From: JAICXG01 sp963801255
GTDB lineage: Bacteria; Verrucomicrobiota; Verrucomicrobiia; Chthoniobacterales; UBA10450
NCBI GenBank assembly: GCA_963801255.1
Contig: CAWDEC010000007.1
Span: 62,001 to 126,000, forward strand
Direction: 5' to 3'
DNA: 64,000 nucleotides
Under the pieces are notes generated by a model. It saw only the letters and a program-made list of their open reading frames with translations. It was not told where the DNA came from and searched no databases. Made by a program: the position numbers and the translations under genes. The number at the start of each line of letters is the position of its first letter. Positions within the stretch are counted from its first letter, which is position 1. Shown piece after piece: positions 43,866 through 53,091 of this stretch.

Positions 43866-44483
43866 CTAACGATTCCCCTGCCCTTCCTTGGGATTGGTGT
43901 GGCCTTCGGCTCCGAGCTGACGAAAGCCATCGGCGACGTAGACGATGCCGGAAATGAAGGTGAAAAAACCAGCCGCCGCTACGACGTAGATGAGAGGGAT
44001 AAACATCAGTTGTAACATCACCCAGGCGATTGCCGCCATTTGCAATACGGTCGCGACCTTGCCCGTCCAGGCCGGTCGCACGCGCACCTTGCCGTTGAGC
44101 AAATGGAGAACGGCGCTCCCGATCAAAATCACCGCATCACGGCTGATCACGAGCACCGGAAACCAGGTGGGAAATCGCCCAAACTGCGGATCGACATCGC
44201 TCCAGTTGCTGATGCTAAGAGTGATGATCCCGGCCAGGAGCAGGCCTTTGTCGGCGATCGGGTCGAGGATCACGCCGAGCGCGCTCTTCTGGTTGTATCG
44301 CCGCGCGATGTAGCCATCCAGCCCATCGCTCACCGCCGCGATCAGAAAGATGGCGATGGCGGTGAAGCGTTGCCATTCCAGCGGATGGCCGCGTTTGATG
44401 CTCTCACCGTAGTAGAGCGCCATCGTCACAAACGCCGGGATCATGAGAATGCGGACGAGGGTAATCTTGTTCGCGGTGGTCAT
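43866..44483 (-). CDS. pgsA: CDP-alcohol phosphatidyltransferase, probably phosphatidylglycerophosphate synthase
   Basis: A 205-residue membrane enzyme with the CDP-OH-P motif DGLDGYIARRYNQKSALGVI and DPIADK completing the Dx2DGx2ARx7-8Gx3Dx3D pattern. The start ANKITLVRILMIPAFV is typical of PgsA. It would make phosphatidylglycerol-3-phosphate; a cardiolipin or related role cannot be excluded. Its stop is part of a 9-mer copy (43864-43872), and der follows directly. Together with pssA and psd the window encodes most of the acidic and zwitterionic phospholipid branch. Confidence 0.9.
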   Translation of the reverse strand: MTTANKITLVRILMIPAFVTMALYYGESIKRGHPLEWQRFTAIAIFLIAAVSDGLDGYIARRYNQKSALGVILDPIADKGLLLAGIITLSISNWSDVDPQFGRFPTWFPVLVISRDAVILIGSAVLHLLNGKVRVRPAWTGKVATVLQMAAIAWVMLQLMFIPLIYVVAAAGFFTFISGIVYVADGFRQLGAEGHTNPKEGQGNR

Positions 44484-44502
44484 GGGCGGCTACAATATGC
44501 TC

Positions 44503-44644
44503 ATGGCTGCGTCGAAAAGGAAAGCCGAACGAGAAGACCACCGATGATCAGCTCGGTCCGCTCGAACGCATCGAAGCGGTCGAACACCATCAGCATACCA
44601 GCGAAGCGGCGATGGATCTCGATCCCGAATGGCAATACGGATAG
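44503..44644 (+). CDS. Very small hypothetical protein, frameshifted
   Basis: From ATG 44503 (MAASK) with one frame correction within the AAAAGGAAA run (about 44515-44525) the sequence reads KPNEKTTDDQLGPLERIEAV, then HHQHTSEAAMDLDPEWQYG and a stop at 44644. The acidic, evenly structured second part looks coding, but the length is only about 46 residues and no family is recognised. The stretch 44645-44830 after it shows nothing. Confidence 0.35.
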
Positions 44645-44830
44645 CGATGGGCTGCAACCATCGTCGCTCTTTCGAATGCTATTCTTTTTCGAGCTCACCA
44701 GCGTCATGGAACCCTGTAATCAGAGTTATGAAGACGCATAGCCTTAGAGTCAGCAAAGACTTGGAAATAGCTTTGGACAGCGAAGGCTTTTCCAGCCCGC
44801 CCTATCTCACGCTGCAACCAAACACCTACC

Positions 44831-45445
44831 TTAGGTCTCGAGTATCGGCGTTGCCATCTCGCGCTGCGGCGCTTCACGTGACTTCTCCGCCTGCTGTTTG
44901 TGTTTTCCTTCGCCAAACTCCTCAATCATCTTGCGATTGAAAGCCGGGATGTCATCCGGCTTGCGACTCGTGACGAGTCCGTTGTCCACGACCACCTCCT
45001 CATCGACCCATTCTGCGCCCGCATTCTTCATGTCCGTCTGGATCGCTGGCCATGATGTCAGCCGCCGCCCGCGCGCCAGGCCAGCATCCGCCAGCACCCA
45101 GGGCGCGTGACAAATCAACGCGGCCGGCTTTCCAGCGCGGAAAAATTCGCGCACAAATTCGAGCGCCTCATCCGTCGAACGCAGCGTGTCGGGATTCATC
45201 GTTCCGCCAGGAATCATGAGCGCATCGAAATCCTCCGCGTTTGCTTCCTCAAGCGTGAGATCGACATCCACCTTGTCACCCTTGTCGGCATGATTCATCC
45301 CCTGGATCTGGCCCGATCTGAGCGAAACGATCTTCACCTCCGCTCCGGCTTCCTTGAGCGCGTCGCGCGGTTTAATCAGCTCCACTTGTTCAAAGAAATC
45401 CGCCGCCAGAATCGCGACTTTTTTGCCTCTCAATTCATTCGCCAT
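44831..45445 (-). CDS. DJ-1/PfpI family protein
   Basis: A 204-residue protein with the PfpI fold: KKVAILAADFFEQVELIKP, FDALMIPGGTMNPDTLR and the nucleophile elbow AALICHAPWVLADAGL (Cys, followed by His). Such proteins act as deglycases, chaperones or stress proteases. ATG 45445 begins the family N-terminus. The C-terminal 30 residues form a charged tail (KHKQQAEKSREAPQ). From here to the right end of the window the iterated 9-mer is nearly absent. Confidence 0.92.
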   Translation of the reverse strand: MANELRGKKVAILAADFFEQVELIKPRDALKEAGAEVKIVSLRSGQIQGMNHADKGDKVDVDLTLEEANAEDFDALMIPGGTMNPDTLRSTDEALEFVREFFRAGKPAALICHAPWVLADAGLARGRRLTSWPAIQTDMKNAGAEWVDEEVVVDNGLVTSRKPDDIPAFNRKMIEEFGEGKHKQQAEKSREAPQREMATPILET

Positions 45446-45667
45446 CTTGTTTCTCCGGTTAAAGATAATGTGAGCCGGCGACTGGAAAGTCACCTGTGCA
45501 AGATGATCGCAAGTCCGCCAGGAAATGGACGTAGGACCTTGCCCAGGTCATTGCGCATCATGAAATTAGGCTTGCTTTGCTCCCTCGCACTTGCGCATTC
45601 TCCAGCTTGAAGAGCAGATCGCTCTGCTCCAGCTCACTCATCCAATTCGGAAGCGAAAAAACGTCTC

Positions 45668-46678
45668 ATGAAAACAAGATATCTGTTGGCACTGCTCGCT
45701 GGCCTCTCCATGGCCACGGCCCCCTTCGCGATCGCGCAACGTCCGGCTCATTCCCATGCCTTTGTCTGGGATAGCACTCACGGTATGAAAGATCTCGGCA
45801 CTCTCGGGGGCAGAAATAGTTACGCTCTCGGGATCAATGACAGCGGTGAAGTCGTTGGTTACTCAGAGTTAGCCGATCACACGACTCACGCCTTCACCTG
45901 GACTCAGGCTGGCGGTATGGTCGATCTCGGAGTCCTTGCACGACGGAATTCAACTCAGGCTGCCGCGATCAATTCCGCGGGGAACATCGCTGGCACGGGA
46001 ATCGGGGACGGACTTTTTGACGATGTCCCCGCCTTTTTCATCCCGCCTAACACCTGGGTACCTTTGACTGCGCCGTCCGATTATACCCTTAACTTCTCTT
46101 TCGGAATCAATGACTACAATCAACTCACCGGCCAATTCTATTCCGGCGCTGTGCATGCCTTCTTTTGGGAACCCGCGACCGGCGCCTTTGTTTTTCTCCC
46201 GATCTTCCCCGGCGGTTTCCATACGGTCGGCAATGCCATCAATAACTCTGCCCATATTACCGGCACCGGCAGCGCGGCCGACGGCGCCTTTCACGCGCTC
46301 TTTTGGACACGCGGCGGTGGCACACAGGATATCGGTGTTCTGAATGGCTCAACTTACACCGCAGGCGGCGCAATCAACGATAACGATGAAATCGTAGGCT
46401 ATAACGATCCCGAGTTAGCAGGCTTCTATTGGAGCCAGGCGACGGGAATGCTGGCTCTGCAATCGCTCGGTGGAACCATGTCTCCTGCCTTTGGTATCAA
46501 TCGTCTCGGAATGATCGCCGGTTACAGCAGCCTGCCTGACGGAACCACTCACGCCACCTTGTGGAACGACCATACAAGCGTGCCGCAAGATCTCGGCACT
46601 CTCGGAAACCATGGCAACAGCTACGCGCGCGGCCTGAACAATCGCGGTCAGATTGTTGGTTTCTCTGATGCGCGCTAG
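45668..46678 (+). CDS. Secreted HAF-repeat protein
   Basis: A 336-residue exported protein (signal peptide YLLALLAGLSMATAPFAIAQ) made of repeats of about 45 residues with the HAF signature: HAFVWDSTHGMKDLGTLGG, HAFTWTQAGGMVDLGVLA and similar, each followed by A-x-IN-x-x-G-x-(V/I)-x-G. These proteins form propeller-like structures of unknown function outside the cell. It stands alone, in the same direction as the peptidase gene behind it. Confidence 0.88.
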   Translation: MKTRYLLALLAGLSMATAPFAIAQRPAHSHAFVWDSTHGMKDLGTLGGRNSYALGINDSGEVVGYSELADHTTHAFTWTQAGGMVDLGVLARRNSTQAAAINSAGNIAGTGIGDGLFDDVPAFFIPPNTWVPLTAPSDYTLNFSFGINDYNQLTGQFYSGAVHAFFWEPATGAFVFLPIFPGGFHTVGNAINNSAHITGTGSAADGAFHALFWTRGGGTQDIGVLNGSTYTAGGAINDNDEIVGYNDPELAGFYWSQATGMLALQSLGGTMSPAFGINRLGMIAGYSSLPDGTTHATLWNDHTSVPQDLGTLGNHGNSYARGLNNRGQIVGFSDAR

Positions 46679-46860
46679 CGGAACCGATTAACTGCGTTCG
46701 CGCTTAGTTCCGGCGATCGCGAAACAGACGCGACCTCGCCCATTGGCGTGCTCCGGCAGGTAACGGTTGTCGCGTGCAACCGATAATCAGCAACCGAAAC
46801 GGATAACCAAACTCACAGTTTCTTTCCGGCGCATCTAGTGAAACACTCATACCGACGAAA

Positions 46861-48609
46861 ATGAAAAAAGTTTCAATACTTCTGCTGCCAGCAACGCTGA
46901 TCTCGTGCCTTCCATGTTTTGCCCAAACCCAAAACGCCGATGAGCGCCTGCGCGCCATCTACACCGAAGAATGGAAATGGCGCCTGGAACAGTTTCCCGG
47001 ACTCGAAGGTCCCGAGGCGCCGGTGCCGGATCACCTTTCGAAGGAAGACGCCGCGACGCAACAGACACGGCTGAGTTACTGGCAGGATGTGCTGCGAAAG
47101 CTCGACGAGATTCCGCGCGCCCAGCTCTCGCCCGAAGAACAGATCAACTACGATGTCTATCGGCCGGAGATCGAGAACTTCGTCGCCGACGAGAAATTTC
47201 GTGACTACGAAATGCCGGCTAACTCTGACTCCGCTTTCTGGACAGACTTAGGCTACACCGCGCGACGACCATTCAAGAGTCTGACCGACTACAAGAACTG
47301 GATCGCGCAGATGCGCGATATCCCGCGTTATTTCCAGGAACAGATCGCGAACATGCGCGCCGGCCTTGCGCGCGGCCTAACTCCGCCGCGTCCAACCTTG
47401 CAGGGACGCGATAAGTCCATCGCCACGATCGCGGAAGGCAAGCCGGAAGATAACCTGCTTTACACGCCGTTCCGCGAACCGATGGTCGGAATTCAGCCGT
47501 CCGACGCGACAAAGCTGAAAACCGAAGCAGCGCAGGTGATTCGCGAAACCGTCCAGCCAGCCTACGCCGACCTCCTCAAGTTCTTCCGTGACGAATACGT
47601 GCCGCACACACGCGTAACACTCGCGGCGGAAGCTTTGCCCGATGGCAAAGCCTATTATCGCCAGCAGATTCGCAAGTTCACCACGCTCGATCAGTCGCCC
47701 GAAGAAATCCATCAGTTAGGCCTGGCCGAAGTCGCGAAGCTGCATCAGCAGATGGTCGACGTCATGCACGAGACCGGTTTCAAAGGCGATTTCCCTGCCT
47801 TCCTGAAATTCCTGCGCGACGATCCGCAGTTCTACGCGAAGACACCGCAGGAGTTACTCAACCGCGCCGCCTGGATCTGTAAGGTCTTCGACGGCAAATC
47901 TTCGCAATATTTCGGTTACCTGCCACGGATGCGTTTTACCATCAAACCGGTCCCGCCCGATCTCGCGCCCTTTTATACCTCAGGCCGAGGCGGCGCCGGC
48001 GTCTATCTCCTTAATACCTACGACCTGCCGCATCGGCCACTCTACAACCTGACCGCGCTAACTCTGCACGAATCCGCGCCCGGCCATGCCTTTCAAGGGC
48101 CGATCGCGCTTGAGCACAAGAACCAGCCAGAATTCCGCCAGCACGATTACATCTCCGCTTACGGCGAAGGTTGGGCGCTCTACTGCGAAAAGCTAGGCCA
48201 GGAAATGGGAATGTATGAGACGCCTTACGACCGCTTCGGCATGCTCGGTTACCAGATCTGGCGCGCCACGCGGCTGGTTGTCGATACCGGCGTGCATGCG
48301 AAAGGTTGGACGCGCGAGCAGGCGCTTAAATACATGCACGACTACACCGCCCTGCCTGAGCACGAGATCGAGACCGAAGTCGACCGTTACATCGCCTGGC
48401 CCGGGCAAGCGTTGAGTTACTACCTCGGCGAGCTAGCCATCGTGCGCGCACGCGAGAAAGCCGAGAAACAGCTCGGCCCCAAGTTCAACATCCGCGCCTT
48501 CCACGACACTATTCTGGAGCTAGGCTCCGTCCCACTGCCAGTCGTCACCGCCCGCATCGACCGCTTCATCGCCGAGGGCGGCAAAGGTCCGTACCCGGAG
48601 ATGGAGTAA
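46861..48609 (+). CDS. DUF885 family (putative peptidase), copy 1
   Basis: A 582-residue exported protein (signal peptide VSILLLPATLISCLPCFA). The DUF885 hallmark LHESAPGHAFQGPIAL (HExxPGHxxQ, likely zinc site) and YGEGWALYCEKLGQEMG (second Glu region) are intact, as is the C-terminal YIAWPGQALSYYLGELAI. The family is annotated as putative metallopeptidases. A second member of almost identical length lies at 62063-63814. The downstream ORF6N gene starts 18 nt after its stop. Confidence 0.9.
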   Translation: MKKVSILLLPATLISCLPCFAQTQNADERLRAIYTEEWKWRLEQFPGLEGPEAPVPDHLSKEDAATQQTRLSYWQDVLRKLDEIPRAQLSPEEQINYDVYRPEIENFVADEKFRDYEMPANSDSAFWTDLGYTARRPFKSLTDYKNWIAQMRDIPRYFQEQIANMRAGLARGLTPPRPTLQGRDKSIATIAEGKPEDNLLYTPFREPMVGIQPSDATKLKTEAAQVIRETVQPAYADLLKFFRDEYVPHTRVTLAAEALPDGKAYYRQQIRKFTTLDQSPEEIHQLGLAEVAKLHQQMVDVMHETGFKGDFPAFLKFLRDDPQFYAKTPQELLNRAAWICKVFDGKSSQYFGYLPRMRFTIKPVPPDLAPFYTSGRGGAGVYLLNTYDLPHRPLYNLTALTLHESAPGHAFQGPIALEHKNQPEFRQHDYISAYGEGWALYCEKLGQEMGMYETPYDRFGMLGYQIWRATRLVVDTGVHAKGWTREQALKYMHDYTALPEHEIETEVDRYIAWPGQALSYYLGELAIVRAREKAEKQLGPKFNIRAFHDTILELGSVPLPVVTARIDRFIAEGGKGPYPEME

Positions 48610-48627
48610 GGAGGCAGTAGTTAGAAG

Positions 48628-49182
48628 ATGAAAAAGCAGCTCGCTCTGAAGCCGGAGAATGTGGCCCAGCTCGTCTTTTTTCTTCGCGGCGAAAAGGTGA
48701 TGTTCGATGCCGACCTGGCGAACCTCTATGGTGTGACGACGAAGGCGCTTAACCAGGCAATGCGGCGAAACAAAACGCGTTTCCCCGAAGATTTCGCATT
48801 CCGCGTCAGACGCGATGAGTTTGACGCTTTGAGGTCACAAATTGTGACCACATCTGAGGGTAAGCACGGTATGTGGTCACAAGTTGTGACCACATCTCAG
48901 AAACGCCGCCGGCTTGATGCGTTGCCGATCGCATTCACCGAACAGGGCGTCGCCATGCTCTCCAGTGTCCTGCGGAGCGCACGCGCGGTAGAGGTCAATA
49001 TCGCGATTATGCGCACCTTCGTCCAACTCCGCCGGCTCATGGATAACAACCGCGACCTCGCACGCAAGATCGAAGCGTTGGAGAAAAAATACGACGAGCA
49101 ATTCGCCGATGTCTTCGAAGCGATCAAGCAACTCGTTGCTCCAACCGAGCCGTCAAGGGAGCAGATCGGCTTCCACCCCTGA
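48628..49182 (+). CDS. ORF6N domain protein
   Basis: A 184-residue DNA-binding-type protein. ORF6N domain: LVFFLRGEKVMFDADLANLY, GVTTKALNQAMRRNKTRFPEDFAF, then LPIAFTEQGVAMLSSVLRS, and a C-terminal coiled coil (LARKIEALEKKYDEQF). Such proteins are phage or mobile-element regulators, often fused to KilA-C or ANT domains, here alone. Residues of about 72-90 hold two similar segments (SQIVTTS and SQVVTTS) whose DNA contains two perfect palindromes. It follows a DUF885 peptidase gene by 18 nt; the pairing is probably accidental. Confidence 0.88.
   Translation: MKKQLALKPENVAQLVFFLRGEKVMFDADLANLYGVTTKALNQAMRRNKTRFPEDFAFRVRRDEFDALRSQIVTTSEGKHGMWSQVVTTSQKRRRLDALPIAFTEQGVAMLSSVLRSARAVEVNIAIMRTFVQLRRLMDNNRDLARKIEALEKKYDEQFADVFEAIKQLVAPTEPSREQIGFHP
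48833..48891. promoter_or_regulatory. Pair of 17-bp perfect palindromes inside the ORF6N gene
   Basis: GGTCACAA-A-TTGTGACC (48833-48849) and GGTCACAA-G-TTGTGACC (48875-48891) differ only in the central base. Their centres are exactly 42 bp apart, four helical turns on one face of the DNA. They look like operator sites. The alternative is a coding repeat (SQ-I/V-VTTS) whose codons happen to be self-complementary. Confidence 0.4.
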
Positions 49183-49286
49183 AACTTTGCTCGCTTCCAA
49201 CTGGCAATTGCCCACATCGGCCGCTTCATCACCGGATTTACTGCCAGCCACAAACGAGTACATTTACTCCTCCTCGTAGCAACAAG

Positions 49287-49853
49287 ATGAGCAGCAATAA
49301 GAAACAGTTGGCACCGGGACAAAGCCAGGAGCTACTCAAAACGTTGCAAGTCCGTTTCGAGAAGAACATGGCGCGCCATCGAGGTCATGAATGGGCCAAG
49401 GTAAAAACAAGGTTGGAAGCTCATCCTGAAAAACTCTGGTCGCTCCATGAAATGGAACGGACCGGCGGCGAACCGGACGTTGTCGGCCATGACAAAAAGA
49501 CTGGCGAATACATCTTCTTCGATTGCGCCGCGCAAACTCCCGGTGGCCGCGTAGGTCTTTGCTATGACGATGAAGCGCTGGAAGCGAGGAAGGAACATAA
49601 GCCGAAGGGCAGCGCGGTTGGTGTGGCGAAAGCCATGGGCGTCGAGCTACTGACCGAAAAGGAATATTTCGAGCTGCAAGAACTAGGCGAGTTCGATACG
49701 AAAAGATCCAGTTGGGTAAAGACGCCTCCTGAGATCAGAAAGCTCGGCGGCGCGCTCTACTGCACTCGCAGTTATGGTCGCGTCTTCGTCGGGAGTAACG
49801 GCGCGGAATCTTACTATAGCGGCAGGGCATTTCGCGGCTCGTTGCGCGTCTAA
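49287..49853 (+). CDS. DUF4256 family protein
   Basis: A 188-residue soluble protein. DUF4256 pattern: LLKTLQVRFEKNMARHRGHE, LHEMERTGGEPDVVGHD, FFDCAAQTPGGRVGLCYDDEAL and the closing RSYGRVFVGSNGAESYY. Family function unknown. ATG 49287 starts close to the conserved region and fits the usual length. The preceding gap (49183-49286) holds nothing. Confidence 0.88.
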   Translation: MSSNKKQLAPGQSQELLKTLQVRFEKNMARHRGHEWAKVKTRLEAHPEKLWSLHEMERTGGEPDVVGHDKKTGEYIFFDCAAQTPGGRVGLCYDDEALEARKEHKPKGSAVGVAKAMGVELLTEKEYFELQELGEFDTKRSSWVKTPPEIRKLGGALYCTRSYGRVFVGSNGAESYYSGRAFRGSLRV

Positions 49854-49925
49854 ATTTCTCCACCAGGCGAAGCCAAACAACGCTCTCTGCGAGATGCGAT
49901 CGCCGTCAGATTCCGCATTCCGCGA

Positions 49926-51751
49926 TCAGGGACCGCAATCAGGCGTCAGATTGCCGTCGTTATAGTCAACCAGCACCGCCGCATCTTGCCCCATCGCTCT
50001 ACCGGCCGGCGACGACCGCTTCACATGATAAGGCAGCTTGCCGGAGAACCGACTCAGGAGCGCATCGGCGTCATCAATCGTGCCCATCACCGGCGCGGGA
50101 TCGGAGCCATTCGCCAGGTTTAGCTTCGCGGCAATGAGCTGGCGGGCGAGCGACACACTGGCGTCAGGGCGATCCCGCGGTTTGTAGAATTGCCAACAGT
50201 TCCCCTTGATTATAGCTCTCGCTTCCGAGGGTTAAACTATCTACCGGCCACCGCCCGGGCTTCTCCTCCCAACGCGTCGCCGGAAGCGGACAGACAAAAC
50301 CGGTGGTTTGGACATACTTAATTGTGAGGTAGTCAGAATCAGTCTCTAGACCGACGCTATATCCCGTCACATAGACATTCCCCGAGTTATCGACGACGAT
50401 CGCATTCGCGCCGTCACTGTCGTTGGCTGGGCCGCCATAGGTAACAACCCACTCTTGCGCGCCGGTTGGATCATACTTGACCGTAGCGCAGTCAGAATCA
50501 GCCGGGGTGTTCAGGGTGAAGCCCGTTACGTAGGTATTCCCTGAACCATCGAGAGCCATGCTACTGACAACGTCGCTGTCGTTTCCTGGCCCATTATAAC
50601 GAGCTACCCAGTCCTGGGTCCCGGTTGCATCGTACTTCACCGTGGCATAATCATTATCCGTGCCGGAGCCAATACTCGATCCGGCGACATGGACATCCCC
50701 CGCGCTGTCCACCGCGATGGCATTGGCCTGATCATAATCACTGCCGGTGCCGTTATAACGAGCAGCCCATTGTTGCGAGCCCGCTGCGTCATACTTGATC
50801 GTAGCATAATCATTACTGGTACTACGTGAGCCGAAGCTGGTTCCCGTCACATAAGCGTTCCCCAGGCTATCCACGGCGATTGCAGTGGCACTGTCATAGC
50901 CATTTCCTGGACCATTATAGCGAGCGGCCCACTGCTGCGTGCCCGCTGCGTCGTACTTGATCGTGGCATAATCACTATCAGCTCTGTGAGCCAACGCTGG
51001 CTCCTGTCACATAGACATTGTCGGAACCATCGATCGCGAGGGCATTGGCAAGGTCTTCACCATTGCCCGGTCCATTGTAACGAGCCGCCCACAGTTGCGT
51101 CCCGGCGGTGTCGTACTTGATTGTCGCGTAATCATTACCGCTGCCTGAGCCCACGCTGTATCCCGTGACATAGACATTGCCCGAGCTATCCACCGCGAGC
51201 GCCGTAGGGCTATCGATGCTGTTTCCGGTCCCGTTGTAACGCGCTACCCACTGTTGCGTCCCCGAGGCGTCGTATTTGATGGTCGCGTAGTCATAGTTAG
51301 AGCCCGTGCCCAGGCTGGTCCCGGTCACATAAACATTGCCGGAGCCATCAACCGCAATGGCATAGGCATGGTCGGCTCCGTTACCTGTCCCATTATAAGT
51401 GGCAACCCACTGTTGGGTGCCGGAGGCGTCGTACTTGACCGTCGCGTAGTCAAAATCAAGGTTACCGGTCGGGTCGGTCGTGCCCGTCACATAGACATTC
51501 CCGGCGCCGTCAACCGCCATGGCTTTGGCATTATCAAAACTGTTTGCCGGCCCGTTGTAGAGAGCCACCCATGCCTGCACCGGCCCGGACGTCGCTGCAT
51601 GAGCTATCTTTGGCGGTTCCTTCCCATCGGCGGTCGCATTGGACCGTGCTGCAAAGACAATCAGCGCCAGGAGGCCCGCCAGAAGAAAGACGGAATGAGT
51701 TGCCATTCGCAGCCTGAGACAACCGGATAGAGAAGTGAATTTCTGTTTCAT
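49926..51751 (-). CDS. Secreted SBBP-repeat beta-propeller protein (two one-base frameshifts)
   Basis: Three consecutive frames, 50978-51751, 50164-50994 and 49926-50156, read as one protein of about 607 residues if one extra base near 50985 and one near 50165 are removed (the total is 1826 bp, two more than a multiple of three). It has a signal peptide (VFLLAGLLALIVFAARSNA) and about ten SBBP repeats (AVDGAGNVYVTGTT...DYATVKYDASGTQQWVARYN). The C-terminal part (SLARQLIAAKLNLANGSD, then DADALL) is the dockerin-like end common in verrucomicrobial surface proteins. Function probably structural or adhesive. Confidence 0.8.
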
Positions 51752-51932
51752 AGGCTTATCGCGGAAGTCCTCGTGTCATCAGGAATGCCTCCATACGTTC
51801 AAAAACCCGTTCCGGAAGCAAGCCTAAACGGTTCAGCGCGTTGTTTGTCGGCGTTTCGCATCGGACCTCGCCATTGCCGCCCGATTGTGTGAGACGAAGT
51901 CTTTTACGAGACCCCTAACCCACAGCCGACAA

Positions 51933-52848
51933 CTAATAACCGCGCGGCACTGACCTCGGACCTCCGGCCTCCGACTTCCCCTTCCGCTCTTCTCTTACCG
52001 CCACAATCTCAAAATCCCCATTTCCGGTCGGCCGCAGGGTCAAAGTCTTTAGGACTTCGCCGGAAGCCTGCTTGTTGGCGCCGCGCAATTCGTAGCGCAA
52101 AGGGAAAGTCACCCTCACCCACCCGTCCGGCAGAGACCGCACTTCCAGATTGCCCGCCAGCCAGAACCGGCGCTCCGGCCATCGCGTGTCGTAGCGCACC
52201 AGATCGCGCCGGATCTTTTCCCGCCCGACATTCTGCTCCCCGAAATAATCGACACGGTCGGCAAAAAACTCGAGCTCGGAACCCACCCGCGGATCGAGAC
52301 CGGCGAGGACAAACGCCCCCACATAATCCCGCAGCCGCTCATGCCTCGGTCTCCGGGTTGACAGCCGGTGACGACCCTTGCGCAAGGCGCGGCGGCGGCG
52401 CATGCGGCTCGACCTGCGTTTTTCCCGAAACATGCGCCACTCTACCCGGACTCGCGCTCGGCCCTGGTGAAGCCGCCGCGGACCCTTTAACCGCCTGACT
52501 CTTCTCCTGATTGGCGTCAGGCAAAAATTGCATCTCACCATTGCGCAGTCGGCGCCAGGTGCCGGAAGCCGTCGAGGACTCGGGCACGGCTTTCATGGAC
52601 GGCTCCACCCCGAGCGAGCGGGCCGTCTCCGCATCGAGCCGACCACTGATCGGCAGGCCATTGCGAATCTGATATCGAGTCACCGCCGCCGCCGTCTCGT
52701 TATCGTAGACGCCGGTAGGATCACCGAAATAAAATCCGTCCTGCTTTAACTTGGTCTGGACAGCACGCACATTCGTGTCAGCGGCCCGGAGCGGGCCATT
52801 CCAGCCGAGCGCGACGAAGAAGAGAACAAAGAAAAATAACCGCTTCAT
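51933..52848 (-). CDS. Secreted peptidoglycan-binding domain protein (one-base frameshift)
   Basis: From ATG 52848 the protein has a signal peptide (FFFVLFFVALGWNGPLRA), a PG_binding_1 domain (VRAVQTKLKQDGFYFGDPTG, then DNETAAAVTRYQIRNGLP) and a Pro/Ser-rich linker, ending at a TGA at 52339. The next frame carries on at once with ERLRDYVGAFVLAGLDPRVG, then FFADRVDYFGEQNV and a final beta-rich domain (WVRVTFPLRYELRG) to 51933. The full length (916 bp) is one base over a multiple of three, so a single-base error near 52345 is likely. The C-terminal domain is common behind PG-binding domains in this phylum, of unknown function. Confidence 0.7.
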
Positions 52849-53091
52849 GCAAAGCAATCGGATGAGAGCCCAAGGCTGCGCCCGGAGTAGCATTCAAATC
52901 GCGTCGGATCGTCGCCTTTACGCGATCGCAATTCGCAATTCCGCAGGATCGTCCTGAGAGATAGCCCGACCGCAGCAGCAGCTCACGCTAGGTCGGAAAA
53001 CCCACGCCCCCCATCTTCTGGCAACAACGTCGCTGTATGATCGGAGCGAGAAGAACTAAGATCGCTCCATTCAGCTGTCAGTTGTCAGCTC

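Noticed and set aside
16444..43872. The 9-mer as a palindromic methylation or HIP1-like site
   Set aside because: GCCTAACGA is not self-complementary and restriction sites are usually avoided, not enriched; HIP1-type palindromes differ in structure.
50164..51751. CRISPR-like or satellite repeats
   Set aside because: The periodic sequence encodes SBBP beta-propeller repeats in one protein.
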